A DNA stretch of 64,000 nucleotides from positions 248,001 to 312,000 of the forward strand of contig NZ_CP049989.1 of the NCBI RefSeq assembly GCF_011388215.1. Reading direction: 5' to 3'. The DNA is from Hydrogenophaga crocea. GTDB taxonomy: Bacteria; Pseudomonadota; Gammaproteobacteria; Burkholderiales; Burkholderiaceae_C. The position numbers and the translations under genes were made by a program. Positions 48,007 to 57,216 of the stretch are shown one piece after another (position 1 is the first letter of the stretch; the number at the start of each line of letters is the position of its first letter). The notes beneath the pieces were generated by a model that was given only the letters and a program-made list of their open reading frames with translations, did no database searches and had not been told where the DNA came from.

Positions 48007-49011
48007 ATGACCCCCGCCGAACTCGCCGCCCGCCTGCCCAAGGCCGAACTGCACATCCACATCGAAGGCTCGCTCGAACCCGAGCTGATCTTCGCGCTCG
48101 CGCAGCGCAACAGCGTGGCGCTGCCCTATGCCAGCGTGGACGCGCTGCGCCAGGCCTATGCCTTCACCGACCTGCAGAGCTTTCTCGACATCTACTACGC
48201 GGGCGCGAGCGTGCTGCTGCACGAGGCCGACTTCTTCGACATGGCCTGGGCCTACCTGCAGCGCGCGCACGCCGACCACGTGATCCACGCCGAGATCTTC
48301 TTCGACCCGCAGACCCACACCGCGCGCGGTGTGGACATCGGCGTGGTGATCGCGGGCCTGCGGCGCGCCTGCGACAAGGCGCAGGCCGAGTTCGGCATGA
48401 CGAGCGCGCTGATCCTGTGCTTCCTGCGCCACCTCAGCGAAGCAGACGCCTTCGCCACGCTGGAGGCCGCGCTGCCTTACCGCGGGCACTTCATCGGCGT
48501 GGGCCTCGATTCGAGCGAGGTCGGCCACCCGCCGTCCAAGTTCTCGCGCGTGTTCGCGCGCTGCCGCGAGCTGGGCCTGCGCATCGTCGCGCACGCGGGC
48601 GAAGAGGGCCCGCCGGCCTACATCCGGGAAGCGCTGGACGATCTCCGGGCCGAGCGCATCGACCACGGCGTGCGCAGCCTCGAAGACCCGGCGCTGGTGG
48701 CCGAGCTCGCGCGCCGGCGCACGCCGCTCACCGTGTGCCCGCTGTCCAACCTCAAGCTCTGCGTGGTGAACGACCTGCGCGAGCACCCGATGAAGCGCCT
48801 GCTCGACGCCGGCCTGTGCGCCACCGTCAACAGCGACGACCCGGCCTACTTCGGCGGCTACCTCAACGCCAACTTCGTGCAGACGGTGCAGGCGCTGGAC
48901 CTCTCGCGCGAGCAGGTGATCACCCTGGCCCGCAACAGCTTCGAAGCCAGCTTCATCGATGACGCGACGCGGGCAAGCTACTTGGCGCGGGTGGAGGCAC
49001 TGGCTGGCTGA
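48007..49011 (+). CDS. add: adenine/adenosine deaminase
   Basis: Zinc deaminase of 334 residues. Metal ligands are His16 and His18 (ELHIHIEGS) and His196 in AHAGEE, with Glu199 as proton donor and a late Asp in NSDDPAYFGG. GLDSSEVGHPPSKF is typical of the branch acting on free adenine rather than adenosine. It yields hypoxanthine for XdhAB. It starts six bases after the Rieske gene stops, so the two are likely cotranscribed. Confidence 0.92.
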   Translation: MTPAELAARLPKAELHIHIEGSLEPELIFALAQRNSVALPYASVDALRQAYAFTDLQSFLDIYYAGASVLLHEADFFDMAWAYLQRAHADHVIHAEIFFDPQTHTARGVDIGVVIAGLRRACDKAQAEFGMTSALILCFLRHLSEADAFATLEAALPYRGHFIGVGLDSSEVGHPPSKFSRVFARCRELGLRIVAHAGEEGPPAYIREALDDLRAERIDHGVRSLEDPALVAELARRRTPLTVCPLSNLKLCVVNDLREHPMKRLLDAGLCATVNSDDPAYFGGYLNANFVQTVQALDLSREQVITLARNSFEASFIDDATRASYLARVEALAG

Positions 49012-49122
49012 TCGCCGCCGCGTGCGCCGAGGCGGGCGCGATTGGGGTTTGACGCAAATCAGCAACGGGCGCTGTCCGCGGCCTAGATTGGGCGCGTCTG
49101 CATTCGATCCCGGAGCCCCGCG

Positions 49123-50094
49123 ATGCGTCGTCCATCCGACTTGCTGATCATGTGCTGTTGCGTGCTGCTGCTTTCCTGTGGCGGCGACGGCGGCCTTCCG
49201 TACACACCGCCTGCGCCCACGGGCTGGGTGAGCATCGACCCGCCCGCGGTGAGCGCCACCGTCTGCAACGAGGTGCTGCTCTCGGGTGAGGCCTTCATCA
49301 GCCCGACCTTCTGGCACTGCTGCGGCGGCACGGCTGCGGAGATGACGGCGGTGACGGTGACCTGGCGCAACGACACCACGGGCGCGACCGGTACGGCCAG
49401 CCAGACCGTGCAGACCGGGCTGCTGGTGCCGCTCTACGATCACCGGTGGACGGCCACCGTGCCGCTGCAGATGGGCACCAACCGCGTGACCGTGACCGCC
49501 ACCGGTCCCGCCGGCCTGAGCGGCACGGCCCAGGCGTCGATCGACAAGACGGGTCCGTCGTTCACGCTCTCGGGACGGGTCATCACCGACGATGGTGCGT
49601 GGGGCATCGGCGAGCTTGAAAGCGGCGTCCGCGTGGACCTGAGCGGTCCGGTGGGCGCCACTGGCCGACCCGCCAGCGGCAGCGCGCAAGGCGGCTACAC
49701 CGTGAGCTGCCTGCCACCCGGTCAGTACACCGCCACACCAGCGTCCGGCGCGCTGCCCTTCGGCTTCCAGCCCGCCGCGCGCACGGTGAACATCGTGGCC
49801 GCCGACGTGACGGGCGTCGACTTCGAGGCACCCGCGCACCGCCTGTCCGGGCGCGTGAGCTGGGCATCCAGCGGACTGCCGAGCACTGCCGAGTGGATGA
49901 CGCTTGGCGGTGGCACCTCACCGCTGGTGCGCGCGGTCAACGCGCAAGGCGAATACGGCCTCGTGGTGCCCGATGGCACGTATACGGTGGCCCCGTCCGA
50001 CCCCTTGTGCCCCGGCTGCGCCTACGTTCCGGCGCTGCGCAATGTGAACGTGCTCGGGGTCGATGTGGGCGGACTCGACTTCCTGCGTCAGTGA
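49123..50094 (+). CDS. putative lipoprotein with carboxypeptidase-regulatory-like repeats
   Basis: A 323-residue exported protein. The lipobox LLSC (Cys19) ends a short hydrophobic signal. An Ig-like region with a CC pair (about 45-140) precedes two beta-sandwich modules that open FTLSGRVITDDG and HRLSGRVSWASSG and resemble carboxypeptidase regulatory-like domains. VTGVDFEAP and VGGLDFLRQ mark their ends. Function is unknown; no neighbour explains it. Confidence 0.75.
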   Translation: MRRPSDLLIMCCCVLLLSCGGDGGLPYTPPAPTGWVSIDPPAVSATVCNEVLLSGEAFISPTFWHCCGGTAAEMTAVTVTWRNDTTGATGTASQTVQTGLLVPLYDHRWTATVPLQMGTNRVTVTATGPAGLSGTAQASIDKTGPSFTLSGRVITDDGAWGIGELESGVRVDLSGPVGATGRPASGSAQGGYTVSCLPPGQYTATPASGALPFGFQPAARTVNIVAADVTGVDFEAPAHRLSGRVSWASSGLPSTAEWMTLGGGTSPLVRAVNAQGEYGLVVPDGTYTVAPSDPLCPGCAYVPALRNVNVLGVDVGGLDFLRQ

Positions 50095-50128
50095 AGGCCT
50101 GAACACCGTTCGCCTACAATTCGCGCCG

Positions 50129-50162
50129 CGCGAGCCGGTGCTTCCCCGGCTCGCGTTTTTTG
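50129..50162 (+). terminator. intrinsic terminator before the second BMP gene
   Basis: A ten-base perfect stem CGCGAGCCGG / CCGGCTCGCG (50129-50138 with 50146-50155) carries a seven-base loop and at least six T. It follows the lipoprotein gene by 34 bases and precedes the BMP gene by 28. A TACAAT at 50115-50120 stands just before the hairpin. Confidence 0.9.
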
Positions 50163-50190
50163 TTCACCGGAAGCCATGTAGAGGAACACC

Positions 50191-51288
50191 ATGTACAAAA
50201 ACCTCGCGGCCTGGCGCGCCTTCGCGCCGGCATTGGCCGCCTTGTTTTTCTCCCCCCTGTCGCCGGCCGAGCCGGTCAAGCCGCCGGTGAAGGCCGCGTT
50301 CGTCTACGTCACGCCGCTCACGCCCGCTGGCTGGGTGCGACAGCACGAACTGGGCCGCCAGGCGGTGCAGGCCGCGCTGGGCGATCGCGTGCAGACCCGC
50401 TTCGTCGAGAACGTGCCCGAGGGCGCCGACGCCGAGCGCGTGATCCGCGACCTCGCGCAGCAAGGCCACCACATCATCTTCACGCCCAGCTTCGGCTACA
50501 TGGAGCCCACGCTCAAGGTGGCGCGCGATTTCCCGAACGTGAGGTTCGAGTCGATCACGGGCTACAAGGCCGCGCCCAACGTGGCCACGGCCAATGCGCG
50601 CTACTACGAAGGACGCTACCTCGCGGGCGTGGCCGCGGGCCGCATGGCCACGCAGGCCGGCTACGTGGCGGGCTTTCCCATTCCCGAGGTGATCCAGGGC
50701 ATCAACGCCTTCACGCTGGGCATGCGTTCGGTGAACCCGCGCGCCACGGTGAAGGTGGTGTGGCTGGGCGAGTGGTTCAACCCGCCGCGCGAGCGCGACG
50801 CCGCCATGACGCTGATGAACCAGGGCGCCGAGGTGCTGGCCTTTCACACCGGCAGCACGGCGGTGATGGTGGCGGCGCAGGAGCGCGGCAGGCTCGCGGT
50901 GGCCTACCACTCCGACATGCGCAATGTGGCGCCCGACGCCCAGGTGGTGGCGGTCACGCACCGCTGGGGCGATTACTACACCCGCCGTGTGCAGGCCGTG
51001 CTCGACGGCACCTGGCGCAGCGAGCAGGTGTGGGGCGGCGTGGGCGCGGGCTTCATCCGCGTCGAGGGCTTCGGCCGCAAGGTGCCCGAGGCGGTGCAGA
51101 ACGAGGTGAACGCGCGCCAGGCCGACATGGCCGCGGGCAAGCTGCCGGTGTTCGCCGCGCCCGCGGGCCAGCCGCTGCGCGACAACGAGGGCAAGGTCGC
51201 CATTCCCGCAGGTCAGCGCCTGAGCGATGCGCAGATCCTCGAGATGAACTGGCTCGCCGAGGGTGTGGTGGGCGGCATCACCCGCTGA
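50191..51288 (+). CDS. second BMP-family substrate-binding protein, orphan
   Basis: A 365-residue receptor clearly paralogous to the one at 45783: VENVPEGADAERVIRDLA and FGYMEPTLKVARDFPNVRFE match stretch for stretch. It has an ordinary signal peptide (cut near residue 27) and no lipobox. No permease or ATPase accompanies it, so it probably feeds the transporter at 42.2-45.7 kb with a second purine. Guanine deaminase follows after 64 bases. Confidence 0.9.
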   Translation: MYKNLAAWRAFAPALAALFFSPLSPAEPVKPPVKAAFVYVTPLTPAGWVRQHELGRQAVQAALGDRVQTRFVENVPEGADAERVIRDLAQQGHHIIFTPSFGYMEPTLKVARDFPNVRFESITGYKAAPNVATANARYYEGRYLAGVAAGRMATQAGYVAGFPIPEVIQGINAFTLGMRSVNPRATVKVVWLGEWFNPPRERDAAMTLMNQGAEVLAFHTGSTAVMVAAQERGRLAVAYHSDMRNVAPDAQVVAVTHRWGDYYTRRVQAVLDGTWRSEQVWGGVGAGFIRVEGFGRKVPEAVQNEVNARQADMAAGKLPVFAAPAGQPLRDNEGKVAIPAGQRLSDAQILEMNWLAEGVVGGITR

Positions 51289-51352
51289 GCGCCATGGCCG
51301 CCATCCGCGTGGCCGTATGGCGCTCGCGGGGCGGCCCGGTAAGCTCGCCCCC

Positions 51353-52636
51353 ATGAAAGCCTACCGAGCCCGGCTGCTGCGTTTCGACGACGCGAGCGGC
51401 CAACCCCTGTACGACGAAGACGGCCTGCTGGTGGTGGGCCCCGACGCCCACGGCCAGGCCGTGGTGCGCGCCGCGGGCGCGCACGCGGCGCTGATCGATC
51501 GCTTCCCCGGTGTCGCCGTGGAAGACCTGCGGCCGCGGCTGATCACGCCCGGTTTCGTGGACCTGCACATCCACTACCCGCAGACCGACGTGATCGGCGC
51601 GCCCGCCGCGGGCCTGCTGCCCTGGCTCGAGAACTACACCTTCCCGCACGAGTCGCGCTTCCACGAGCCGGCGTACGCGCGCGGCGTGGCCGAATTCTTC
51701 CTCGACGAGCTGGCGCGCAATGGCGTCACCACCGCGCTCACCTTCGCCACCTCGCACCCGGCCTCGGTGAACGCCATGTTCGAAGCCGCGCAGGCGCGTG
51801 GTCTGCGCTTCATCACCGGCAAGGTGCTGCAGGACCGCCACAGCCCCGACGGCGTGCGCGACCACACCGAGCAGAGCCTGATCGACACCGAGGCGCTGAT
51901 CCGGCGCTGGCACGGCGTGGACCGGCTGGGCTACGCGATCACCCCGCGCTTTGCGCCCACCAGCACGCCGGCGCAACTGCGCGGCGCGGGCGAACTGGCC
52001 GCGAAATACCCGGACGTGTGGATCCAGTCGCACGTGGCCGAGAACCTCGACGAGATCCGCTGGGCCGCCGAGCTGTTTCCCGACAGCGCGAGCTACCTCG
52101 GCGTGTACGGCGACTTCGGCCTGCTGCGCGAGCGCGCGGTGTACGCGCACTGCATCCACCTGAGCGCCGCCGACCGCGCGCTGATGGCGCGCACCGGCAC
52201 GGTGGCGGCCGTGAGCCCCACCAGCAACCAGTTCCTGGGCAGCGGCTTCTTCGACTACGCCGCGGCCGATGCCGCCGGCATGCGCTACGGCCTGGCGAGC
52301 GATGTGGGCGGTGGCACCAGCTTCTCCCCGTTTCGCACCATGCTCGCGGCCTATGTGGTGGGCCGCGAGGGCCAGACCAAGCCCGGCCTGAGCCTCACGC
52401 CCGCCCAGCTCTGGTGGCAGCACACCGCGGGCGCGGCGCGCGCGCTCGGGCTCGAGGGCGTGGTGGGCAACCTGCTGCCCGGCTGCGAGGCCGACTTCGT
52501 GGTGCTGAACCCGCAGGCCACGCCCCTGCTCGCACGCAAGACGGCGCAGGCGCACTCGCTCGACGAACTGCTGTTCGCGCTGATCGTGCTGGGCGATGAC
52601 CGCGTGGTGGAGCGCACCGTGATCGCGGGGCGCTAG
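51353..52636 (+). CDS. guaD: guanine deaminase
   Basis: Converts guanine to xanthine, the XdhAB substrate. The 427-residue amidohydrolase has the family motif PGFVDLHIHYPQTDVIG (His72, His74), SHVAENLDEI, YAHCIHLS and SDVGGGTSFSPF. The start is ATG 51353, because the family N-terminus begins here; the upstream open frame is rejected. Last gene of the purine region. Confidence 0.95.
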   Translation: MKAYRARLLRFDDASGQPLYDEDGLLVVGPDAHGQAVVRAAGAHAALIDRFPGVAVEDLRPRLITPGFVDLHIHYPQTDVIGAPAAGLLPWLENYTFPHESRFHEPAYARGVAEFFLDELARNGVTTALTFATSHPASVNAMFEAAQARGLRFITGKVLQDRHSPDGVRDHTEQSLIDTEALIRRWHGVDRLGYAITPRFAPTSTPAQLRGAGELAAKYPDVWIQSHVAENLDEIRWAAELFPDSASYLGVYGDFGLLRERAVYAHCIHLSAADRALMARTGTVAAVSPTSNQFLGSGFFDYAAADAAGMRYGLASDVGGGTSFSPFRTMLAAYVVGREGQTKPGLSLTPAQLWWQHTAGAARALGLEGVVGNLLPGCEADFVVLNPQATPLLARKTAQAHSLDELLFALIVLGDDRVVERTVIAGR

Positions 52637-52677
52637 CCGCGCGCGGCACGGCGCCGCCATGGCCGCGGTCGGCGGCC

Positions 52678-52694
52678 TTTACGCGAAATTGACG
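52678..52694 (+). promoter_or_regulatory. candidate KdpE site / kdp promoter region
   Basis: TTTACG-N5-TTGACG is a direct repeat with an 11-base period, the spacing of response-regulator half-sites on one DNA face. A further TTTACG is at 52721-52726. It lies about 135-150 bases before kdpA. No good -10 could be matched, so this is tentative. Confidence 0.35.
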
Positions 52695-52827
52695 CGCGCC
52701 GCCCGATCCGGAATGGAGACTTTACGGCCCTCCGTTGAACACTGAGACCGTGCCCTGGACCGAGCCCTTCGCTGTGCGAACGGGCGCCGGGACCGGGCGG
52801 GTTCTGACGGTGACTGGAGGGTCCGAC

Positions 52828-54537
52828 ATGGTGGTGTTTCTTCTTGTGTTCGCGCTGGCGATCGCGCTGGGCTGGCCGCTGGGCCACTACCTCGCGGCGG
52901 TCATGCGCGGTGGGCCGATGCGCGGCGACGGCCTGTTCCGCTGGCTCGAGCGGCCCTTGTACGCGCTGCTCGGCACCGACCCCGAACGCGGCATGGACTG
53001 GCGTGCTTATGCCGGGGCCTTTCTGCTGAGCAACGCGGTGCTGGGCGCGGTCGTCTGGGTGATCCTCATGACGCAGGCCTGGCTGCCGCTCAATCCCGAC
53101 GCGGCGCCCAACATGTCTTGGGACCTGGCGCTGCACACCATGGTCTCGTTCCTGACCAACACCAACCAGCAGCACTACGCGGGCCAGGCCCAGCTGTCCT
53201 ACCTGGCCCAGGCGACGGCCATCGTGGCGCTGCAGGTGGTCACGCCGATGATGGGCCTGGCGCTGGTCGCGGCTACGCTGCGCGGCCTGTTCGGCGGCCG
53301 CCACGCCGACGCCCGCCAGGCCGAAGGCGCGCAAGACGCGCCGGTGGACCTGGGCAACTACTGGGCCGACGTGATCCGCCCCACGCTGCGCTTCATGCTG
53401 CCGCTGTGCCTGGTGGGGTCGGTGCTGCTGACCAGCCAGGGCGTGCCGGCCACGCTCGCGGCGGGCCCGGTGGCGGCGCCGGTCGATGCGACGGTGGCGA
53501 TGAAGGAACAGAAGATCCCGCTCGGGCCGGTGGCGCCGATGGTGGCGGTCAAGCAGCTGGGCACCAACGGCGGCGGCTGGTACGGCCCGAACAGCGCGAT
53601 GCCGCTGGAGAACCCCACGCCGCTGTCCAACGGGCTGCAGACGCTCGCCATCGTGCTGATCCCCGTCGCGGTCGCCTTCATGGTCGGCCCCTTCACGGGG
53701 CGGCGCAAATTCGCCGCGCTGGTGTTCGGCACCATGCTCACGATGTCGCTGCTGTCGGCCGGCCTGGCGCTGTGGTCCGAGGCGCACTCGGCGACCGCGC
53801 AGGACATTGCGCTGATGGAGGGCAAGGAGGTGCGCATCGGCGCCGATGCCTCGGCCCTGTGGGCCGCGGTCACGACGCAGACGTCCAACGGCTCGGTCAA
53901 CAGCATGCACGACTCGCTCGCGCCACTGACCGGCCTGGTCGCCATCGCCAACATGCTGATCAACGCGATCTGGGGCGGCATCGGCTGCGGCCTGCAGCAG
54001 TTCATCGTCTACCTGCTGCTTGGCGTGTTCCTGGCGGGCCTGATGACAGGGCGCACGCCCGAGCTGTTCGGCCGCAAGATCGAGGCGCCCGAGGTGAAGC
54101 TGCTCGCCGTGCTGGTGCTGCTGCAGCCGCTGGTGCTGCTGGGCCTGACCGCCTTCACGCTCGCAGTGCCGGCCATCACAGGCAACTCCAACCCCGGCTT
54201 CCACGCCATCAGCCAGGTGTTCTACGAGTACGCCTCGGCCTTCGCCAACAACGGTTCGGGCTTCGAGGGCCTGGGCGACGGCACGGTGTGGTGGAACGTC
54301 TCGTGCGCGGCCGTGCTCGCGCTCGGCCGCTACCCCGCGCTGATCGTTCCGCTGGCCATCGCCGCGCGGCTCGCGCGCAAGCGCCAGGCGCCGGAAAACG
54401 CGGGCACCTTGCAGATCGAAACCCCCACCTTCGCGCTCGCGCTGATCGCCGTCATCGCCATCCTGACGCTGCTGCAGTTCATGCCGGTGCTGGTGCTGGG
54501 CCCGGTGGCCGATCACCTGAGCCTGGTCGCGCGTTGA
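52828..54537 (+). CDS. kdpA: potassium-transporting ATPase, subunit KdpA
   Basis: K+-selective membrane subunit of the Kdp pump, 569 residues and about ten membrane segments. Selectivity-loop blocks include [51 protein letters not shown] and [18 protein letters not shown] 52828 follows TGGAGG. Upstream in-frame residues are rejected. No kdpF-like small membrane ORF precedes it. Confidence 0.97.
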   Translation: MVVFLLVFALAIALGWPLGHYLAAVMRGGPMRGDGLFRWLERPLYALLGTDPERGMDWRAYAGAFLLSNAVLGAVVWVILMTQAWLPLNPDAAPNMSWDLALHTMVSFLTNTNQQHYAGQAQLSYLAQATAIVALQVVTPMMGLALVAATLRGLFGGRHADARQAEGAQDAPVDLGNYWADVIRPTLRFMLPLCLVGSVLLTSQGVPATLAAGPVAAPVDATVAMKEQKIPLGPVAPMVAVKQLGTNGGGWYGPNSAMPLENPTPLSNGLQTLAIVLIPVAVAFMVGPFTGRRKFAALVFGTMLTMSLLSAGLALWSEAHSATAQDIALMEGKEVRIGADASALWAAVTTQTSNGSVNSMHDSLAPLTGLVAIANMLINAIWGGIGCGLQQFIVYLLLGVFLAGLMTGRTPELFGRKIEAPEVKLLAVLVLLQPLVLLGLTAFTLAVPAITGNSNPGFHAISQVFYEYASAFANNGSGFEGLGDGTVWWNVSCAAVLALGRYPALIVPLAIAARLARKRQAPENAGTLQIETPTFALALIAVIAILTLLQFMPVLVLGPVADHLSLVAR

Positions 54538-54548
54538 GGAGAACCGCC

Positions 54549-56588
54549 ATGAACGACACCAAGTCCCTCCAGCATCCCCTTCCCGTGCCGCGGCGCGAGG
54601 CCCGTGGCCTGCAGACGGCCATGTTCGACGCCGTGCGCAAGCTCGCCCCGCGGCACATGGTCAGGAACCCGGTCATGGCCGTGGTCTGGCTCGGCACGCT
54701 GGTCACCGCCGTGGCCACACTCGCGGGCTGGGCGCAGCCGGGCTTCGGCTGGGCCGTGACCGGCATCCTGCTCATCACCGTACTGTTCGGCAATTTCGCC
54801 GAGGCGCTGGCCGAATCGCGCGGGCGCGGGCAGGCGGCCTCGCTGCGGCGCGCGCGCCAGGACCTGATGGCCCGGCGGCTGGACCCGGCCGGGCGCGAGA
54901 CCGGCGTGCCCGCGGCCGAACTGCGCCCCGGCGATCTCGTGGTGATCGAAGCAGGCCAGCCGGTGCCGGCCGACGGCGAGATCGTCGAAGGCCTGGCCAC
55001 CATCAACGAGGCCGCGGTGACCGGCGAGTCGGCGCCGGTGCTGCGCGAGGCGGGCACAGACCGCTCGGGCGTGATCGGCGGCACGCAGGTGCTGTCCGAC
55101 CGCATCGTGGTGCGCGTGACCGCCGAGCCCGGCCACAGCTTCCTCGACCGCATGATCGCGTTGGTGGAGGGCTCGAACCGCCAGAAGACGCCCAACGAGA
55201 TCGCGCTGGGCATCCTGCTCGGGGTGATGACGCTGAGCTTCCTGATCGTGGTCGTGACGCTGCCCTTCATCGCCGGCTTCGTCGGCGTGCCGGTCAACGT
55301 GGTGCTGCTGGTTGCCCTGCTGGTGTGCCTGATCCCGACCACCATCGGCGGCCTGCTGCCCGCCATCGGCATCGCGGGCATGAACCGCGCGCTGCAGGCG
55401 AATGTGCTGGCCAAGTCGGGCAAGGCGGTGGAGGTGGCCGGCGACGTGGACGTGCTGCTGCTGGACAAGACCGGCACCATCACCCATGGCGACCGCCAGG
55501 CCACCGCCTTCCATGCGCTGGCCGGCGTGGACGCCGCGCAGCTGCGCCAGGCCGCCCTGCTGGCCTCGCTGGCCGACCCGACGCCCGAGGGCAAGTCCAT
55601 CGTGCGGCTGGCGCGCGGCAAGGACGAGACGCTCGACGGGCCAGCGGGCGCGCACTTCGTTCCGTTCTCGGCGCAGACGCGCATGTCGGGTGTGGACCTG
55701 CCCGGGGGCCGCAGCATCCGCAAGGGCGCGATGGACGCCATCGCGCGTCACGTGCAGGCCCAGGGCGGCGCCGTCCCCACCGAGCTCGAGGTGCGCGCGA
55801 GCAGCGTGGCGCGCAAGGGCGCGACGCCGCTGGTGGTCAGCGATGGCCGCCACGTGCTCGGCGTCATCGAGCTGTCCGACGTGATCAAGCACGGCCTCAA
55901 GGAGCGCTTTGCGCGGCTGCGCGCCATGGGCGTGAAGACCGTGATGATCACGGGCGACAACCCGCTCACGGCGGCCCACATCGCGGCCGAGGCCGGGGTG
56001 GACGACTACATCGCCGAGGCCCGGCCCGAGGACAAGCTCGCGCGCATCCGCGCCGAGCAGGCCGGCGGGCGGCTGGTGGCCATGGTGGGCGACGGCACCA
56101 ACGATGCGCCCGCGCTGGCCCAGGCCGACGTGGGCCTGGCGATGAACGCCGGCACGCAGGCCGCCAAGGAGGCGGGCAACATGGTCGACCTCGACAGCGA
56201 CCCGGCCAAGCTGCTCGCGGTGGTGGAGATCGGCAAGCAGCAGCTCATCACGCGCGGCGCGCTGACCACCTTCTCGCTGGCCAACGACGTGTCCAAGTAC
56301 TTCGCGATCCTGCCGGCGCTTTTCGCGGCCGCGATCCCGCAGATGGCCGCGCTCGACGTGATGCGGCTCGGCAGCCCGGCCAGCGCGGTGCTGTCGGCGC
56401 TGATCTTCAACGCCATCGTCATTCCGCTGCTGATCCCGCTGGCGCTGCGCGGCGTGCGCTTCAAGCCGTCGGGCGCGACGCAGCTGCTGCGCAACAACAT
56501 GCTGATTTACGGGGTCGGTGGCGTGGTGTTGCCCTTCATCGCGATCAAGCTGATCGACCTCGTCCTGTCCGCCCTGTTCACGCTTTGA
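54549..56588 (+). CDS. kdpB: potassium-transporting ATPase, catalytic subunit KdpB
   Basis: P-type ATPase subunit of 679 residues. The phosphorylated aspartate is Asp306 in DKTGTIT; the actuator TGES is at 158-161 and the hinge motif is [18 protein letters not shown]. About seven hydrophobic segments fit the family. It hydrolyses ATP to drive K+ uptake through KdpA. Eleven bases after kdpA. Confidence 0.98.
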   Translation: MNDTKSLQHPLPVPRREARGLQTAMFDAVRKLAPRHMVRNPVMAVVWLGTLVTAVATLAGWAQPGFGWAVTGILLITVLFGNFAEALAESRGRGQAASLRRARQDLMARRLDPAGRETGVPAAELRPGDLVVIEAGQPVPADGEIVEGLATINEAAVTGESAPVLREAGTDRSGVIGGTQVLSDRIVVRVTAEPGHSFLDRMIALVEGSNRQKTPNEIALGILLGVMTLSFLIVVVTLPFIAGFVGVPVNVVLLVALLVCLIPTTIGGLLPAIGIAGMNRALQANVLAKSGKAVEVAGDVDVLLLDKTGTITHGDRQATAFHALAGVDAAQLRQAALLASLADPTPEGKSIVRLARGKDETLDGPAGAHFVPFSAQTRMSGVDLPGGRSIRKGAMDAIARHVQAQGGAVPTELEVRASSVARKGATPLVVSDGRHVLGVIELSDVIKHGLKERFARLRAMGVKTVMITGDNPLTAAHIAAEAGVDDYIAEARPEDKLARIRAEQAGGRLVAMVGDGTNDAPALAQADVGLAMNAGTQAAKEAGNMVDLDSDPAKLLAVVEIGKQQLITRGALTTFSLANDVSKYFAILPALFAAAIPQMAALDVMRLGSPASAVLSALIFNAIVIPLLIPLALRGVRFKPSGATQLLRNNMLIYGVGGVVLPFIAIKLIDLVLSALFTL

Positions 56589-56598
56589 GGAGCCGACC

Positions 56599-57189
56599 AT
56601 GTCGTCGCACATCACCCCTTCCGATCGCGGTCTGCTGCGCGGTGCCATCGGCCTTGCCGTCGTCTCGCTGCTGGGCTTCGGTCTGCTGTACCCCCTGGTC
56701 GGCGTCGGCCTCGGGCAGGCGCTGTTCCCGCAAGAGGCCAAGGGCAGCCTGATCGAGCGCGGCGGCCGGGTGCTGGGCTCGTCGCTGGTGGCCCAGCCCT
56801 TCGGCGATGCGCGCTACTTCCAGCCGCGCCCATCGGCCGCCGGCTTCAACCCCATGGCCGCCTCGGGCAGCAACCAGGCGCGCACCAACCCCGAGCTGCG
56901 CCAGCGCATCGACGAAACGCGCAGGGCCGTGGCTGCGCGCGAGGGCGTCGATGCGGCCGCCGTGCCGGGCGAGCTCGTCACGCAATCGGGCGGCGGGCTC
57001 GACCCGCACATCGGCCCGGCGGCCGCGGCGATCCAGGTGGCGCGCGTGGCGCGCGTGCGCGGGCTCGCACCCGCGGTGGTGCAGGCGCTGGTCGACCGGC
57101 ATACCGAACCGCGCCAGCTCGGCCTGCTCGGCGAGCCGCGCATCAACGTGCTTGAACTCAACCTGGCGCTCGACGCCCTTCACCCATAA
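56599..57189 (+). CDS. kdpC: potassium-transporting ATPase, subunit KdpC
   Basis: Small single-span subunit of 196 residues that aids ATP binding and assembly. The N-terminal membrane helix (about 12-35) is followed by GSSLVAQPFGDARYFQPRPSAA and SGGGLDPHIGPAAA, both standard KdpC blocks. TGAGGAG precedes the start. Ten bases after kdpB. Confidence 0.97.
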   Translation: MSSHITPSDRGLLRGAIGLAVVSLLGFGLLYPLVGVGLGQALFPQEAKGSLIERGGRVLGSSLVAQPFGDARYFQPRPSAAGFNPMAASGSNQARTNPELRQRIDETRRAVAAREGVDAAAVPGELVTQSGGGLDPHIGPAAAAIQVARVARVRGLAPAVVQALVDRHTEPRQLGLLGEPRINVLELNLALDALHP

Positions 57190-57216
57190 TCGGCCGCGAT
57201 CAGACCGAAGCGGGCC

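Noticed and set aside
52637..52827. A kdpF gene ahead of kdpA
   Set aside because: No 25-30-residue hydrophobic open frame with a ribosome site is present.
53118..56588. A 1156-codon frame extending KdpB upstream
   Set aside because: The extension is kdpA in another frame. KdpB starts at MNDTKSLQ, close to family length.
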